Of a stretch of 53,995 nt of DNA, positions 1 through 8,434 are shown one piece after another. The notes beneath the pieces were generated by a model. The model worked only from the letters and a program-made list of their open reading frames with translations, was not told where the DNA came from and did no database searches. The position numbers were made by a program, and so were the translations under genes. The stretch comes from JANNYA01 sp043754435 (GTDB lineage: Bacteria; Pseudomonadota; Gammaproteobacteria; Xanthomonadales; SZUA-5). Each line of letters opens with the position of its first letter. Positions within the stretch are counted from its first letter, which is position 1. The stretch is from assembly GCA_043754435.1 (NCBI GenBank), contig JAYUUS010000069.1:1-53995 (forward strand), read 5' to 3'.

Positions 1-3000
1 CTACATCCAAATACATACTGCTGCCGTTACCCAGCGTATAGATCGGATCGTCGAGTGTGACGGTGAACGCGTAGCTGTTGGCGTTAGGTAGAAAAAAGCG
101 ACAGCGCTTGGCTGCTTGAATTTCTACGGCGCTCAGAAAACAGGGAATTCCAAAGTTTGAGATCCTGGCGCTACCGGTGAAGGTGGCACCTGGGAGAGCA
201 TCCAGAGCAATTCCAATGCTGACTTCAGGCCCGGTGCTTGGATTCGCTACCAGCCAACGAAATGTCGGGGTCACTTTGCTGAAATTGGCGCTGCGAGTGC
301 CTTGACTAGTTCCGTAACGGCGATCACCCAAATAGCTTGCGGTAAGTGATAACGCTAACGTTGAGCTAACACTTCCCGAACTGCGAAGGCGTGTGTAAAG
401 CCCCTGCGCATTCGGCAATAGCCGACAGCGCGCAATCGCAAGCTCGCCTTGCGCGATCAATTCGCCGTCGCACTGTGCGCCGTTTCCGTCATCAAAACGC
501 ACGATGCCGCTCGGGGCTGGGTCAGACTCTTTGTGGCTAACCACGGCTTCGACCAGGAAGTCCTGCGCTAAATTAGGCAGTGAAGGCACCGTACGCACGA
601 TGCTGGTGTAGCTGGGCAGCTTGAAGTACGGATTCTCTCGAATCGTGACACCGCCTGTTGGAGTGCCGTTGTAGCTTGTCCAGGCAATCTTGCTGGCATC
701 ACCGGAAAATTCAAAGGCGTTGTCGAGCACACTGGCTATTTGCTCGCTGATTAGCCCACGCGCTAGATCAAGCACAAACAGCCTGCGCGGCATAATTGGC
801 GGTGGAGGGCTTACTGGAAATGGTAACAATATTGTCCTGCGCGAGCCTATGAGCGCGTGACGCCCATCCGGCGAAATTTTAACGGCGACATCTTCTTCCA
901 AGGTTTGAAACAAAGTCTGGACGCTGCCGTTCGGGATATTGAGCAGGCGAACTTCACTTCGGCCGTTCAAGTTGACGCTGGCGATCACAAGCTGACCATC
1001 ATCAGAAATAGCGGCGCTTCCCACGCTCTCAAGTGGAGCTTGATTCAAACCGTTAAGCGAACTAGATGCGCCGCTTTGGGAATCTATGCGTGTTGCGCCA
1101 TTTGGCCCTTTTACTATTGCCCAGCGGCCATTGCGACTGCTGCCAACTACATATGAGGCGCTCAGGCCCATGTTTGGCGTTGGTGTGACGACGCCCGTGG
1201 CCAAGTTAATGCGCCCAATGTTTAAGCCGGTATTGGGTATCGGCAAATCAGCGCCGTCGAGTGTGACGAGCGCGATACCCTCGCGGCGCGAGTAGGCCAG
1301 CAATTCAGTGGCCCGCGTTGTTTCTGCACCATCAATGCGGCGACTTAAACGGCGCAGTTGCGTACTGGTTTGATCCCATTCGTAAACGTCTAACGTTTGA
1401 TTAGTGTCCTCTGGAAGCAGGGCGGCATAGCTGGAAAACGCGCTGTAACGCGCGTCGTCATCCATACGTATCGCTTGTACTTGAGGGGCGGTAAGCGCGT
1501 TGCGGCCGGTGCCATCGGAATTAAGCGACAAAAGCCCTGGCCCAAACGCGGTGAGCAAACTGCTGCCAGCGTTATTCAAAGAAAGACTTGATGACTTCAA
1601 GAGCGCCTCATCGCCCACGACTTGCCCTACGGCCAGCTGCTCAGCACCGGTATTTAAGTCAACCAACAGGCGCCGACTGCCCTGAGCGCTGCCAAAAAAT
1701 AGCGCTTGCCCGGCATTGGTAACGCTATTTAACCTGAGGCCGAATGTTGTTGCTGCGGACAGCACGAATTGTCGTCGTGGCCCGGCAAGTGGTTGCACCA
1801 CCAAGGTGTTAGTAGTGCCGTCGAAAAACACGACGTCCCCGTTCGGTGCAAAGTATATACCTTCCGCAAATCGCGCCTCGGGTAGGCGCCGAAAAGTCGC
1901 CGTCGTGATATCGAACAAATAAACGTCAGGCTGAGTATCAAGATCGTCGGCAGTTAATCGGAGTGCGGTGTAGCAAAGCAACTGATCTGAATTGGCGTTG
2001 AGGCGCAGTGCGCTAGGTGCTTGCGTACGACTTGCTGGCAATGGCAGTCGAATGGTAGATAAGCCCGCACGCGCAATAAATGTGTCTGGCAGCCCATCTT
2101 GATCGCCACTGACGATGTTATTTTCATCGCTGACAAATGCGATTGCTTTGCTGTTAAATGCGGCGAACGGTACGCCCGAACTTATCGCGCTACCGTCGGA
2201 TTTTTTACTTAACCATTCGATTGCATTGGGTTCTGGCGCTTGCAGATACCAATCGCTATTTTGATTGGTATCCGATGCTACAAGCGGCTGCTGGGTTTGC
2301 AGCAAAACCCGGCGCATTGGATCAACCGATTGCACCACACTGCCTGGGGCATTGAATGATGCGTATAGCTCGCCCCGAGGGGTTGCTAATGCGTGGGTGC
2401 TCTGACCGCTGAATTGATTACCAAAAATACTGCTAAGGCCAACGAAACCTTGGCTGTAAATGCTGGCGTTAAAGAGCGGAATTTGTGCGCCGACGTTAAA
2501 GTCAATCGGGCCGCGCTGTGGAAACAAAAGCCAATTGCCGCTTGCATCAAAATTGGCCGGATATGCCGTGTACAGGTAAGTGGTGTCCCCAGCAACCGGC
2601 CGCAGCGGCAGTTCATTCGCGTAAATGCCGTAATCCAACGTAGGATTGGTCACGCGTATTTCGGTCGTTGCACTGGTTAGCGCCGGATAGCTAGCGTCGC
2701 CCGAATAGCTCGCCTTTAGGGCAAAGCGTCCAGCTTGGCTAAACAAAATCTGGCAGTACGTTTGCTGCGGCAACTGAATGCTGCACTGGTGTGTGCCGTC
2801 CAGGGTCGCGATTTGGATTTGCCCCTGCGGTTGCGGCACGGCGGCGGGGTGAAAGTAATCCAGTTTGGCGAAAATGATGGCGGATCGCCCCGCTTGCACT
2901 GTCTGCGGCTGGAACTTCACGATGCGCAAACCGCCTGATAGAGCTTGCTGGGTGCTAGTGCTTTGGCCGCCGTTTGCGTCACGAAAACGCAGCTTATAAT

Positions 3001-3262
3001 TAAAGCGTCCACCGTGCGGCACGTTAAACGCGCAGCTGAAATAGTCATGTTCGAGAACGGCTTGGCATTGCTCGACAGCGTCGACCCAAACGCTGGCCGC
3101 ACCAATAGGCGTAGTACCGTCAACTTGAAAGTGGGCGGTGACTAAATCACCGGGCAGGGGGTTGTTCGGAGTAATGCCGAAACTGCTGATCGTGGCAGCT
3201 TGCAGTGGGTTTATCAGCAATCCGCATGCGATTATGGGAATTAATAACCTAGTGGTATACAT
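1..3262 (-). CDS. Large secreted Ig-like / beta-propeller protein, 3' end cut by the window
   Basis: Reading the minus strand from the ATG at 3262 gives one uninterrupted frame of at least 1087 codons to the window edge, so the C-terminus is missing. Residues 1-22 form a typical signal peptide (hydrophobic LLIPIIACGLLI core, then LQA-ATI), so export is expected. Residues about 23-205 look like two bacterial Ig-like modules, the second ending in a YSGDASYPA-type strand common in Ig-like repeat proteins. The middle 600 or so residues contain recurring blocks such as ISDDGQLVIAS and ISPDGRHALIGS, typical of TolB/WD40-like propeller blades. Further Ig-like blocks (VRFDDGNGAQCDGELI, ASYLGDRRYG) follow. 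A surface or secreted adhesive/structural role is plausible, but no catalytic motif was seen. The frame was read by eye, so the precise domain borders are approximate. Confidence 0.8.
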   Translation of the reverse strand, partial: MYTTRLLIPIIACGLLINPLQAATISSFGITPNNPLPGDLVTAHFQVDGTTPIGAASVWVDAVEQCQAVLEHDYFSCAFNVPHGGRFNYKLRFRDANGGQSTSTQQALSGGLRIVKFQPQTVQAGRSAIIFAKLDYFHPAAVPQPQGQIQIATLDGTHQCSIQLPQQTYCQILFSQAGRFALKASYSGDASYPALTSATTEIRVTNPTLDYGIYANELPLRPVAGDTTYLYTAYPANFDASGNWLLFPQRGPIDFNVGAQIPLFNASIYSQGFVGLSSIFGNQFSGQSTHALATPRGELYASFNAPGSVVQSVDPMRRVLLQTQQPLVASDTNQNSDWYLQAPEPNAIEWLSKKSDGSAISSGVPFAAFNSKAIAFVSDENNIVSGDQDGLPDTFIARAGLSTIRLPLPASRTQAPSALRLNANSDQLLCYTALRLTADDLDTQPDVYLFDITTATFRRLPEARFAEGIYFAPNGDVVFFDGTTNTLVVQPLAGPRRQFVLSAATTFGLRLNSVTNAGQALFFGSAQGSRRLLVDLNTGAEQLAVGQVVGDEALLKSSSLSLNNAGSSLLTAFGPGLLSLNSDGTGRNALTAPQVQAIRMDDDARYSAFSSYAALLPEDTNQTLDVYEWDQTSTQLRRLSRRIDGAETTRATELLAYSRREGIALVTLDGADLPIPNTGLNIGRINLATGVVTPTPNMGLSASYVVGSSRNGRWAIVKGPNGATRIDSQSGASSSLNGLNQAPLESVGSAAISDDGQLVIASVNLNGRSEVRLLNIPNGSVQTLFQTLEEDVAVKISPDGRHALIGSRRTILLPFPVSPPPPIMPRRLFVLDLARGLISEQIASVLDNAFEFSGDASKIAWTSYNGTPTGGVTIRENPYFKLPSYTSIVRTVPSLPNLAQDFLVEAVVSHKESDPAPSGIVRFDDGNGAQCDGELIAQGELAIARCRLLPNAQGLYTRLRSSGSVSSTLALSLTASYLGDRRYGTSQGTRSANFSKVTPTFRWLVANPSTGPEVSIGIALDALPGATFTGSARISNFGIPCFLSAVEIQAAKRCRFFLPNANSYAFTVTLDDPIYTLGNGSSMYLDV

Positions 3263-3425
3263 GACTATCTTTTTATGTGTGTTATTGCACACTGTAACTG
3301 GATGTGGGTGGGCAAGCAAGGACGAAGATTGAATCTTTCGCGCATAACGACTATTGCGGCGAATTTGCTTTTTGAGGTCCCACTTTCGTTAAACTAAGTT
3401 CTTCAACCTGATTCGACTGCACTCC

Positions 3426-3941
3426 ATGAAGCACGCGTTTTCCGTACTTGTTTTAACTTTAACTCTAGGCGCGTGCAGCTTTTTTGCGGAACCACCCGTG
3501 CCTGAGCCGGTAGTCGTTGTGCCAAAGCGCGATCTAGTCGCCGAAATTCGTATGGAAGCCGCAAAAGCCGGGGATGTATTGGTGATTGAGCCGGTACAAA
3601 ACCCGGCGGTCACGGTTTTGCTGCATCGAATCCAAGAAGCAGACGCCGCCGGCGCACATGCGCAGGCGCAGGCGTTAACTTTGGAAGCGGAGCAAATCGA
3701 GCCGAATAATCCGGTCGTTATTCAGTTCAAAGCCGAGGTGCAACTGCATACGAGCGGTTTTGCGATGGCGGAAGTTTTGGCGCAAAAATCCTTTGATGCC
3801 AGTGCGCAAACCGGGCCACTGTGTGTGCGCAATTGGTTGACCATCGCCGAAGCACGGCTAGCGCGCGAAAATGCTGAGGGTGCCGCACTGGCGCGGGCGC
3901 GGGCGAAAGAATGTCCCTTTAAAGCGGTAGAACGACTATGA
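3426..3941 (+). CDS. Small lipoprotein with TPR-like helical region
   Basis: This 171-residue protein starts with a lipoprotein signal: MKHAFSVLVLTLTLGACS has a clear lipobox (LGAC) with the lipidated Cys at residue 17. A short Pro/Val-rich linker (EPPVPEPVVVV) follows. The rest is alanine-rich and helical, and the stretch AQALTLEAEQIEPNNPVVIQ resembles a tetratricopeptide-type turn. It probably sits in the inner leaflet of the outer membrane or in the periplasm. It is the first gene of a plus-strand operon and overlaps the next gene by 4 bp (ATGA), so translational coupling is likely. I do not recognise a named family. The closest general description is a TPR-like lipoprotein of unknown role. 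Confidence 0.8.
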   Translation: MKHAFSVLVLTLTLGACSFFAEPPVPEPVVVVPKRDLVAEIRMEAAKAGDVLVIEPVQNPAVTVLLHRIQEADAAGAHAQAQALTLEAEQIEPNNPVVIQFKAEVQLHTSGFAMAEVLAQKSFDASAQTGPLCVRNWLTIAEARLARENAEGAALARARAKECPFKAVERL

Positions 3942-4375
3942 AAGCAGGTTTAGGATGGATAGCTATGGGGATCGCGCTGCTGCTTTCAGGCTGCCCAAAA
4001 TTGAGCGATAGTGTGGAATTAAGAGAGCAGCGATTTGGTGTCGAACTAGCCACCGATGATGCCACGCGCGCTAGGGGCTTAATGTTTCGCGAAACGTTGG
4101 CACCCGATGCCGGTATGCTATTTATTTTTGACGATGAGCAACCGCGTGCTTTTTGGATGCACAATTGCAAAATCTCGCTCGATATTTTGTATTTTGATCA
4201 CAATTTTAAGTTAGTCAACAGCGCGCTTTCGGTGCCGCCGTGTTCACTAGATCCTTCGCAATGCCCAAGCTATGCAAGTGAGAAACCGGCAAAATATGTG
4301 CTTGAGCTTGCCGCAGGCCGCGCCACTGAAATTGGTGCCGTGGTGGGTGATAAGTTAAGTGTTGACCTGCGCTAG
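3938..4375 (+). CDS. DUF192 family lipoprotein
   Basis: This 145-residue protein has a lipoprotein signal (ALLLSGCPK, Cys at residue 19) followed by a DUF192 domain covering nearly all the remainder. Recognisable DUF192 features are the RARGLMFRETLAPDAGMLFIF stretch (residues about 45-65), the FWMHNCKISLDILYFD block, and a C-terminal ending that passes through AKYVLELAAG. The biochemical function of DUF192 is not established; members are usually exported or lipid-anchored single-domain proteins. The ATGA overlap with the preceding lipoprotein gene and the 13-nt gap to the SirB1 gene argue for one transcript. Family assignment is confident, function is unknown. Confidence 0.9.
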   Translation: MKAGLGWIAMGIALLLSGCPKLSDSVELREQRFGVELATDDATRARGLMFRETLAPDAGMLFIFDDEQPRAFWMHNCKISLDILYFDHNFKLVNSALSVPPCSLDPSQCPSYASEKPAKYVLELAAGRATEIGAVVGDKLSVDLR

Positions 4376-4388
4376 TTCCCCATCAAAA

Positions 4389-5252
4389 ATGGCCCAAACC
4401 CCAATGCCCCAGGCACAAATTTTCGTGCAGCCTGACCCGTGGCGTTGGCTGTGCGAGGCGCAAGATGACGAAATATCGCTCTTGGATGCGTCGTTGTTAA
4501 TTGCGATGGATGAATATCCACGGCTTGACGTTGCTGCTGTACGCCGCCAATTCGCCGAACTTGCGCAAGCGGCCGATGCGGCGGCAGGTGGCCAGAGCGA
4601 GCCACTGGCGCGGCTGAAATCGTTGAACCATTTTTTATTTGAAACGCACGGTTTTACCGGTAACTTTTTAGATTATTACAACCCGCGCAATAGCTATCTG
4701 AATGATGTGCTGGAGCGCAAAACCGGTATACCGATTAGTTTGGCGGTGATTTATATTGAACTTGGGCGCAGTTTAGGCGTGGACTTATCAGGGGTTAGTT
4801 TCCCAGGGCATTTTTTGGTGCGCGTGCCGGTTGAAGGCGGCTTAATCATTATTGACCCTTTTAATCGCGGCAAAAGCATCGGCGCAGATGAACTCAAATT
4901 TCGCGCCAGTGGTTCCGGCGAAGTCGATGCCCCGAGTGAGGACGAGCTGTTTCGGATGTTGACGCCTTGCGACAATAAAACCGTGCTGATCCGCATGTTG
5001 AATAATTTAAAGTCCCTGTATCGCGGCGAAAAAGATCATGTGCGGGCTTTGCGGGTGGTGCATCGCTTGGTGCAAATGACGGATTCGCTGTATGAGCGAC
5101 GTGATCGCGGTTTGCTCTATATTGAAGTGGGCGCGCACTACGCGGCGCGCGCCGATTTAGCAGCTTATTTGGCAGCACACCCGAATGCTGCAGACGCGGC
5201 AGAGGTAAGACTGGCGTTGGTGGCCGCGCAAAGTGGCCCTCAAGTTAATTGA
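4389..5252 (+). CDS. SirB1 family protein (transglutaminase-like plus TPR)
   Basis: The protein (287 residues from the ATG at 4389) belongs to the SirB1/transglutaminase-like family. The diagnostic block is FLDYYNPRNSYLNDVLER, then KTGIPISLAVIYIELGRSLG and SFPGHFLVRV, matching the transglutaminase-like core with its conserved His in PGHF. A C-terminal helical part (NLKSLYRGEKDHVRALRVVHRLVQM) is the usual TPR-like tail. The frame is open back to a GTG at 4359, but that start would overlap DUF192 by 17 bp and add ten residues without similarity; ATG 4389 or 4404 is more natural. The gene is followed by a TTGA start/stop overlap with the sensor kinase gene. Biochemical activity of SirB1 proteins is unproven. 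Confidence 0.85.
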   Translation: MAQTPMPQAQIFVQPDPWRWLCEAQDDEISLLDASLLIAMDEYPRLDVAAVRRQFAELAQAADAAAGGQSEPLARLKSLNHFLFETHGFTGNFLDYYNPRNSYLNDVLERKTGIPISLAVIYIELGRSLGVDLSGVSFPGHFLVRVPVEGGLIIIDPFNRGKSIGADELKFRASGSGEVDAPSEDELFRMLTPCDNKTVLIRMLNNLKSLYRGEKDHVRALRVVHRLVQMTDSLYERRDRGLLYIEVGAHYAARADLAAYLAAHPNAADAAEVRLALVAAQSGPQVN

Positions 5253-6325
5253 ACTTCAATAAACGCGAGGCTTTTAGCGTCGGCCACCCGTGGCTGCCGA
5301 ACTTTTTAACGCCTGGCGCGCTGCTGATGTTGATGGCGGCAGCGGAATTGATCGTGTTGATTGCACTCTTAGCGAGCGTTAGCGCGGCTGATTTCTGGCA
5401 GCGCTTTGGGCTGGCCAGCCTGTTGGCGCAGTGGCTAGCAATTTGTGTCGCGTTTGGCTTGAGCCTGTTGGCACCCAGACTGGCGAAACAAAGCAATAGC
5501 GTTAGCGCGTCGGCAGCGCTTGCGTTGGTTGGGATTATTGCGTTTTTGTGTGTACTGCTTGCTGCGGGCGCGCAGTCCATTATTTCCCCCGCCGATGCGC
5601 AAATGCTAACGCCCGCATTTGCCCTGCGCATTGCCTTCATTGCGGTTTTAGTCAGTGCCGCTGCGCTGCGATACGCTTACGTCCAGCGCCAATGGGCGCT
5701 AGAAATACAGGCGAACGCGCGGGTGAAAGTCGAAGCCTTGACAGCGCGCATTCGGCCACATTTTTTGTTCAACAGCATGAACACTTTGGCCTCCTTGATC
5801 GCTATTGATCCCGTACGCGCCGAGCAAGTGGTGGAAGATTTATCCGAGCTGTTTCGTGCGGCACTAAAAGCGGGCGACTTTGACATCCCTTTGGAAGAGG
5901 AGCTGGCGCTGGCGCAGCACTACTTGCGTATTGAGCAGCTGCGTTTGGGGGATAGGCTGCACGTTGAATATGACCTAGTGGATTTGCCCGTGCAGCTCAA
6001 GCTGCCGTCGCTGCTGCTACAGCCGCTAGTGGAAAATGCCGTGTATCACGGGATTCAGCCGCTTAGCGCGGGCGGAACGGTGCGTTTGAGCGCGAAAGTT
6101 GACGCGAGTTTGCTCAAAATAACGGTCGAAAACCCATTTGATGCGCGGCTGTGCAAGCCCGGAAACGGCATGGCGCAGGCGAATATCATGGCGCGTTTGC
6201 GGCTTGCCTTTGGCGCGCGCGCAAATTTGCAAACGCACACCAACCAAGGCCGCTATGTGGCAATCTTGACGCTACCGTTGGATGCAAAGGCGCACACCCA
6301 TGAAAGCCCTGATCGTAGACGATGA
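5249..6325 (+). CDS. LytS/AlgZ-type membrane sensor histidine kinase
   Basis: This 358-residue protein has about four transmembrane helices in residues 20-145 and then a His_kinase/HATPase region of the LytS/YehU/AlgZ class. The phospho-acceptor is His171 in RPHFLFNSMNTL. The N-box is VENAVYHG (261-268), and a glycine-rich GNGMAQANIMARL block follows near the C-terminus. The likely start is TTG at 5249, which overlaps the SirB1 stop in a TTGA arrangement; no better start lies in the first 25 residues. The partner regulator overlaps the 3' end by 26 bp, so kinase and regulator are surely co-translated and form one two-component system. The AlgZ (FimS) resemblance is by architecture; the signal sensed is unknown. 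Confidence 0.93.
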   Translation: MNFNKREAFSVGHPWLPNFLTPGALLMLMAAAELIVLIALLASVSAADFWQRFGLASLLAQWLAICVAFGLSLLAPRLAKQSNSVSASAALALVGIIAFLCVLLAAGAQSIISPADAQMLTPAFALRIAFIAVLVSAAALRYAYVQRQWALEIQANARVKVEALTARIRPHFLFNSMNTLASLIAIDPVRAEQVVEDLSELFRAALKAGDFDIPLEEELALAQHYLRIEQLRLGDRLHVEYDLVDLPVQLKLPSLLLQPLVENAVYHGIQPLSAGGTVRLSAKVDASLLKITVENPFDARLCKPGNGMAQANIMARLRLAFGARANLQTHTNQGRYVAILTLPLDAKAHTHESPDRRR

Positions 6326-7043
6326 GCCGCTCGCCCGCGCCCGCCTGCGTGAGTTATTGAAAGCGCATGATGATATTGAAGAAGTGTTTGAAGCCGAACA
6401 CGGCGCGCGCGCGCTGGAAATTGCGGTGGCGACTGCGATTGATTTGGTGCTGCTTGATATCCGCATGCCGGTCATGGACGGATTAGAGACGGCACTGCAC
6501 TTTGCCCGCTTTGACCCAGCACCGGCGGTGGTTTTTTGCACGGCCTATGAAGAACACGCGCTGGCCGCTTTTGAGGCACATGCAGTGGATTATTTGCTCA
6601 AGCCTGTTAAACGCGAGCGCTTAAGTGCCGCCCTTGAGCGCGCCCGCAAGTTTGTCGGCGCGCCGCTTGAGCCGGCACCCATCCTTGCCGCCGTTGCGTC
6701 GTTAAAAACCAAGCGCACCCAGCTTGCCGCGCGGGTGCGCGGTGAATTGCGCCTGATCCCAATAGCGGATGTGCTGTATTTGCAGGCGGATACAAAATAT
6801 GTCGAAGTGCATTCCGTCAAAGAAATGCTGCTGATTGAAGACTCTTTGGTGCAGCTGGAGGAAGAGTTCAGTGACATTTTTGTGCGTATCCACCGCAACT
6901 GTTTAGTTGCAAAAGCAGCGATTTCAGGCTTGGCAAAATCTGCCCAGGGTGAAGTGGCGATTACCTTGCGGCTGCGCCCAGAAAAGCTTGAAGTCAGTCG
7001 GCGTAATGTGGCGCAGGTGCGCAAGCTAATAAAAGGGCTGTGA
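6300..7043 (+). CDS. LytTR family response regulator (AlgR-like)
   Basis: This 247-residue regulator has a receiver domain (phospho-acceptor Asp53 in LLDIRMPVMDG, acidic pair DDE at 7-9, conserved Lys101 in LLKPVKRE) and a LytTR DNA-binding domain from about residue 140 to the end (IPIADVLYLQADTKYVEVH, FVRIHRNCLVAK). The ATG at 6300 is preferred over the open frame from 6282 because MKALIVDDEP is the canonical receiver start. It overlaps the kinase gene by 26 bp and the following WYL gene by 4 bp (GTGA). LytTR regulators bind pairs of direct repeats upstream of targets; none was identified here. It most resembles AlgR/LytR, but the regulon cannot be read from this window. Confidence 0.94.
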   Translation: MKALIVDDEPLARARLRELLKAHDDIEEVFEAEHGARALEIAVATAIDLVLLDIRMPVMDGLETALHFARFDPAPAVVFCTAYEEHALAAFEAHAVDYLLKPVKRERLSAALERARKFVGAPLEPAPILAAVASLKTKRTQLAARVRGELRLIPIADVLYLQADTKYVEVHSVKEMLLIEDSLVQLEEEFSDIFVRIHRNCLVAKAAISGLAKSAQGEVAITLRLRPEKLEVSRRNVAQVRKLIKGL

Positions 7044-8047
7044 GAGTGGATAAGAAAATTGAACGCGTAACGCTGCTGCACCGCGTCCTCAAGACAGCGC
7101 GCATGGGGCGCACGATTGACGAGCTGGAAGCAGAAATGGGCGTATCACGGGCCACGGTGTATCGCGATTTGGATTTTTTGCGCGATGTACTGGGCGCACC
7201 GTTGAATGTTGATGAGCAGCGGCGCTGGCGCTACGCCCGTGACGAAAACGCACCTTTTGAGTTGCCGGGCCTATGGTTGAACGCAGAAGAGCTGTATGCC
7301 CTAGTTTTGACGCGGCAAATTGTTGAAGGCAACCAAAAAACGGCAGATGCAGCACACGACGACGGCCCTGATGAGTCTTTATTGGGGGCCAGTTTGGCGG
7401 CGGCGCAAGACCGCATCGAAAAATTGCTGGGTGAAAAAGCGGTCAATTTAAAGCGTTTGCGGGTATTGCGGCATAACCATAGACGGGTTGATGAGCGCGT
7501 TTTTCGCAGTATTGCCGCCGCCACCTTAGAGCGGCGCATACTGCGCTTTGGTTACCGAGCGCGCTCGACCGATGAACCCACGATGCGCACCGTCCATCCG
7601 CAGCGGCTGGTGCACTATCGCGATAATTGGTATCTGGACGCGTTTGATGAAACCCGCGATGCGCTGCGAAGCTTTGCCCTGGATCGCATCAGTAACGTCA
7701 AGCTGCTAGAAGGCGCGGCAAAAGAACTTGCAGATGCCGATTTAGACGCTACGCTAACCACCGGCTACGGCATCTTTTCGGGTGCCGCGCGCAATAACGC
7801 CACCATCGTTTTTAGCGCCCATGCGGCGCGCTGGGCGGCAGAAGAGCGCTGGCACGACGCGCAAACGGGTAAATTTTTGCCGGATGGCCGTTTTGAGCTG
7901 AAAGTGCCGTATTCCAATGGCCGCGAGCTATTGATGGACGTATTGCGCTATGGCCCGGATGCGGAAATTACCGCACCTATTGCCCTGCGCGAGCAGATGC
8001 GCTCGTTGCTGACGTTGACCAGTGAAAGCTACGGATTGCCGAGTTAG
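7040..8047 (+). CDS. HTH-WYL domain transcriptional regulator
   Basis: The 335-residue product starts at a GTG overlapping the response regulator stop. Residues 5-60 form a winged HTH (GRTIDELEAEMGVSRATVYRDLDFLRD), followed by a WYL domain around residues 155-260 (RILRFGYRARST...RTVHPQRLVHYRDNWYLDAF). The C-terminal WCX-like extension ends LLTLTSESYG. WYL proteins are transcription factors that sense ligands, often nucleotides or nucleic acid fragments, and are frequently tied to DNA damage or defence control. Here the gene is the last of a six-gene overlapping unit with a two-component system, so a role in the same regulatory circuit is inferred. No palindromic operator was recognised near the operon start. 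Confidence 0.92.
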   Translation: MRVDKKIERVTLLHRVLKTARMGRTIDELEAEMGVSRATVYRDLDFLRDVLGAPLNVDEQRRWRYARDENAPFELPGLWLNAEELYALVLTRQIVEGNQKTADAAHDDGPDESLLGASLAAAQDRIEKLLGEKAVNLKRLRVLRHNHRRVDERVFRSIAAATLERRILRFGYRARSTDEPTMRTVHPQRLVHYRDNWYLDAFDETRDALRSFALDRISNVKLLEGAAKELADADLDATLTTGYGIFSGAARNNATIVFSAHAARWAAEERWHDAQTGKFLPDGRFELKVPYSNGRELLMDVLRYGPDAEITAPIALREQMRSLLTLTSESYGLPS

Positions 8048-8282
8048 ACGAATTTGTTAGCTGCGTTTTCGCATCACCGAAGCAGGCAGCTCAATCAAGC
8101 GCCTCCCGATTAGGGCACGGACAGGGCTTTTTACGCTCATGGCCTGCGCACTTCCTTCTGTTTTAGGCGTCTTTCAGCCATATTTTGCCAGTTAACGACG
8201 TTGCGCATAAAAAACTGAACCGCGACTTTGTTAAAAATAAGCATCAGATTGGAAACGAATGCGTATCTACGCTTGAACGTCA
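8048..8282. other. Non-coding stretch before the DUF11-C25 gene
   Basis: No convincing coding frame was seen here. It starts directly after the WYL gene stop and leads into the probable promoter at 8283. No strong terminator hairpin for the upstream operon was found. The sequence becomes AT-richer after 8180, consistent with a regulatory region. Confidence 0.5.
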
Positions 8283-8310
8283 TTTCCACGGAAAACGTAT
8301 CAGCTATAGT
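8283..8310 (+). promoter_or_regulatory. Candidate sigma-70 promoter for the small ORF and DUF11-C25 gene
   Basis: A TTTCCA box at 8283-8288 and a TATAGT box at 8305-8310 are separated by 16 bp. Each box matches the sigma-70 consensus at four or five of six positions. It lies about 35 bp upstream of the small ORF at 8345. The match is by eye only. Confidence 0.4.
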
Positions 8311-8344
8311 CCGTGCAATTACTGTTTCGTGACGGAGTCCTCAA

Positions 8345-8434
8345 ATGAACAAATTGAAGCTCGTATTCTTTTTTGCGCCTTTTGGCATCTGCTTTCGGGT
8401 CAAACGAGTTGAAATTTTGGAGATGTCCTCATGA
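8345..8434 (+). CDS. Small upstream ORF overlapping the giant gene (possible leader peptide)
   Basis: A 29-codon frame begins at ATG 8345, eight bases after a GGAG Shine-Dalgarno-like motif, and ends at a TGA (8432-8434) that overlaps the ATG of the giant DUF11-C25 gene in an ATGA arrangement. The peptide begins MNKLKLVFFFAPFGICF, a basic start and hydrophobic core, and ends with a charged KRVEILEMSS tail. Its last codons contain the GGAG that acts as ribosome site for the large gene. This arrangement fits a translationally coupled leader, in which ribosomes finishing the small ORF start on the large one. It could also be chance; no homologue is known to me. Confidence 0.4.
   Translation: MNKLKLVFFFAPFGICFRVKRVEILEMSS

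Noticed and set aside
8185..8412. A 75-codon plus-strand frame before the giant gene
   Set aside because: No ribosome site or known domain; the frame disagrees with the better-supported small ORF at 8345 and overlaps the promoter.
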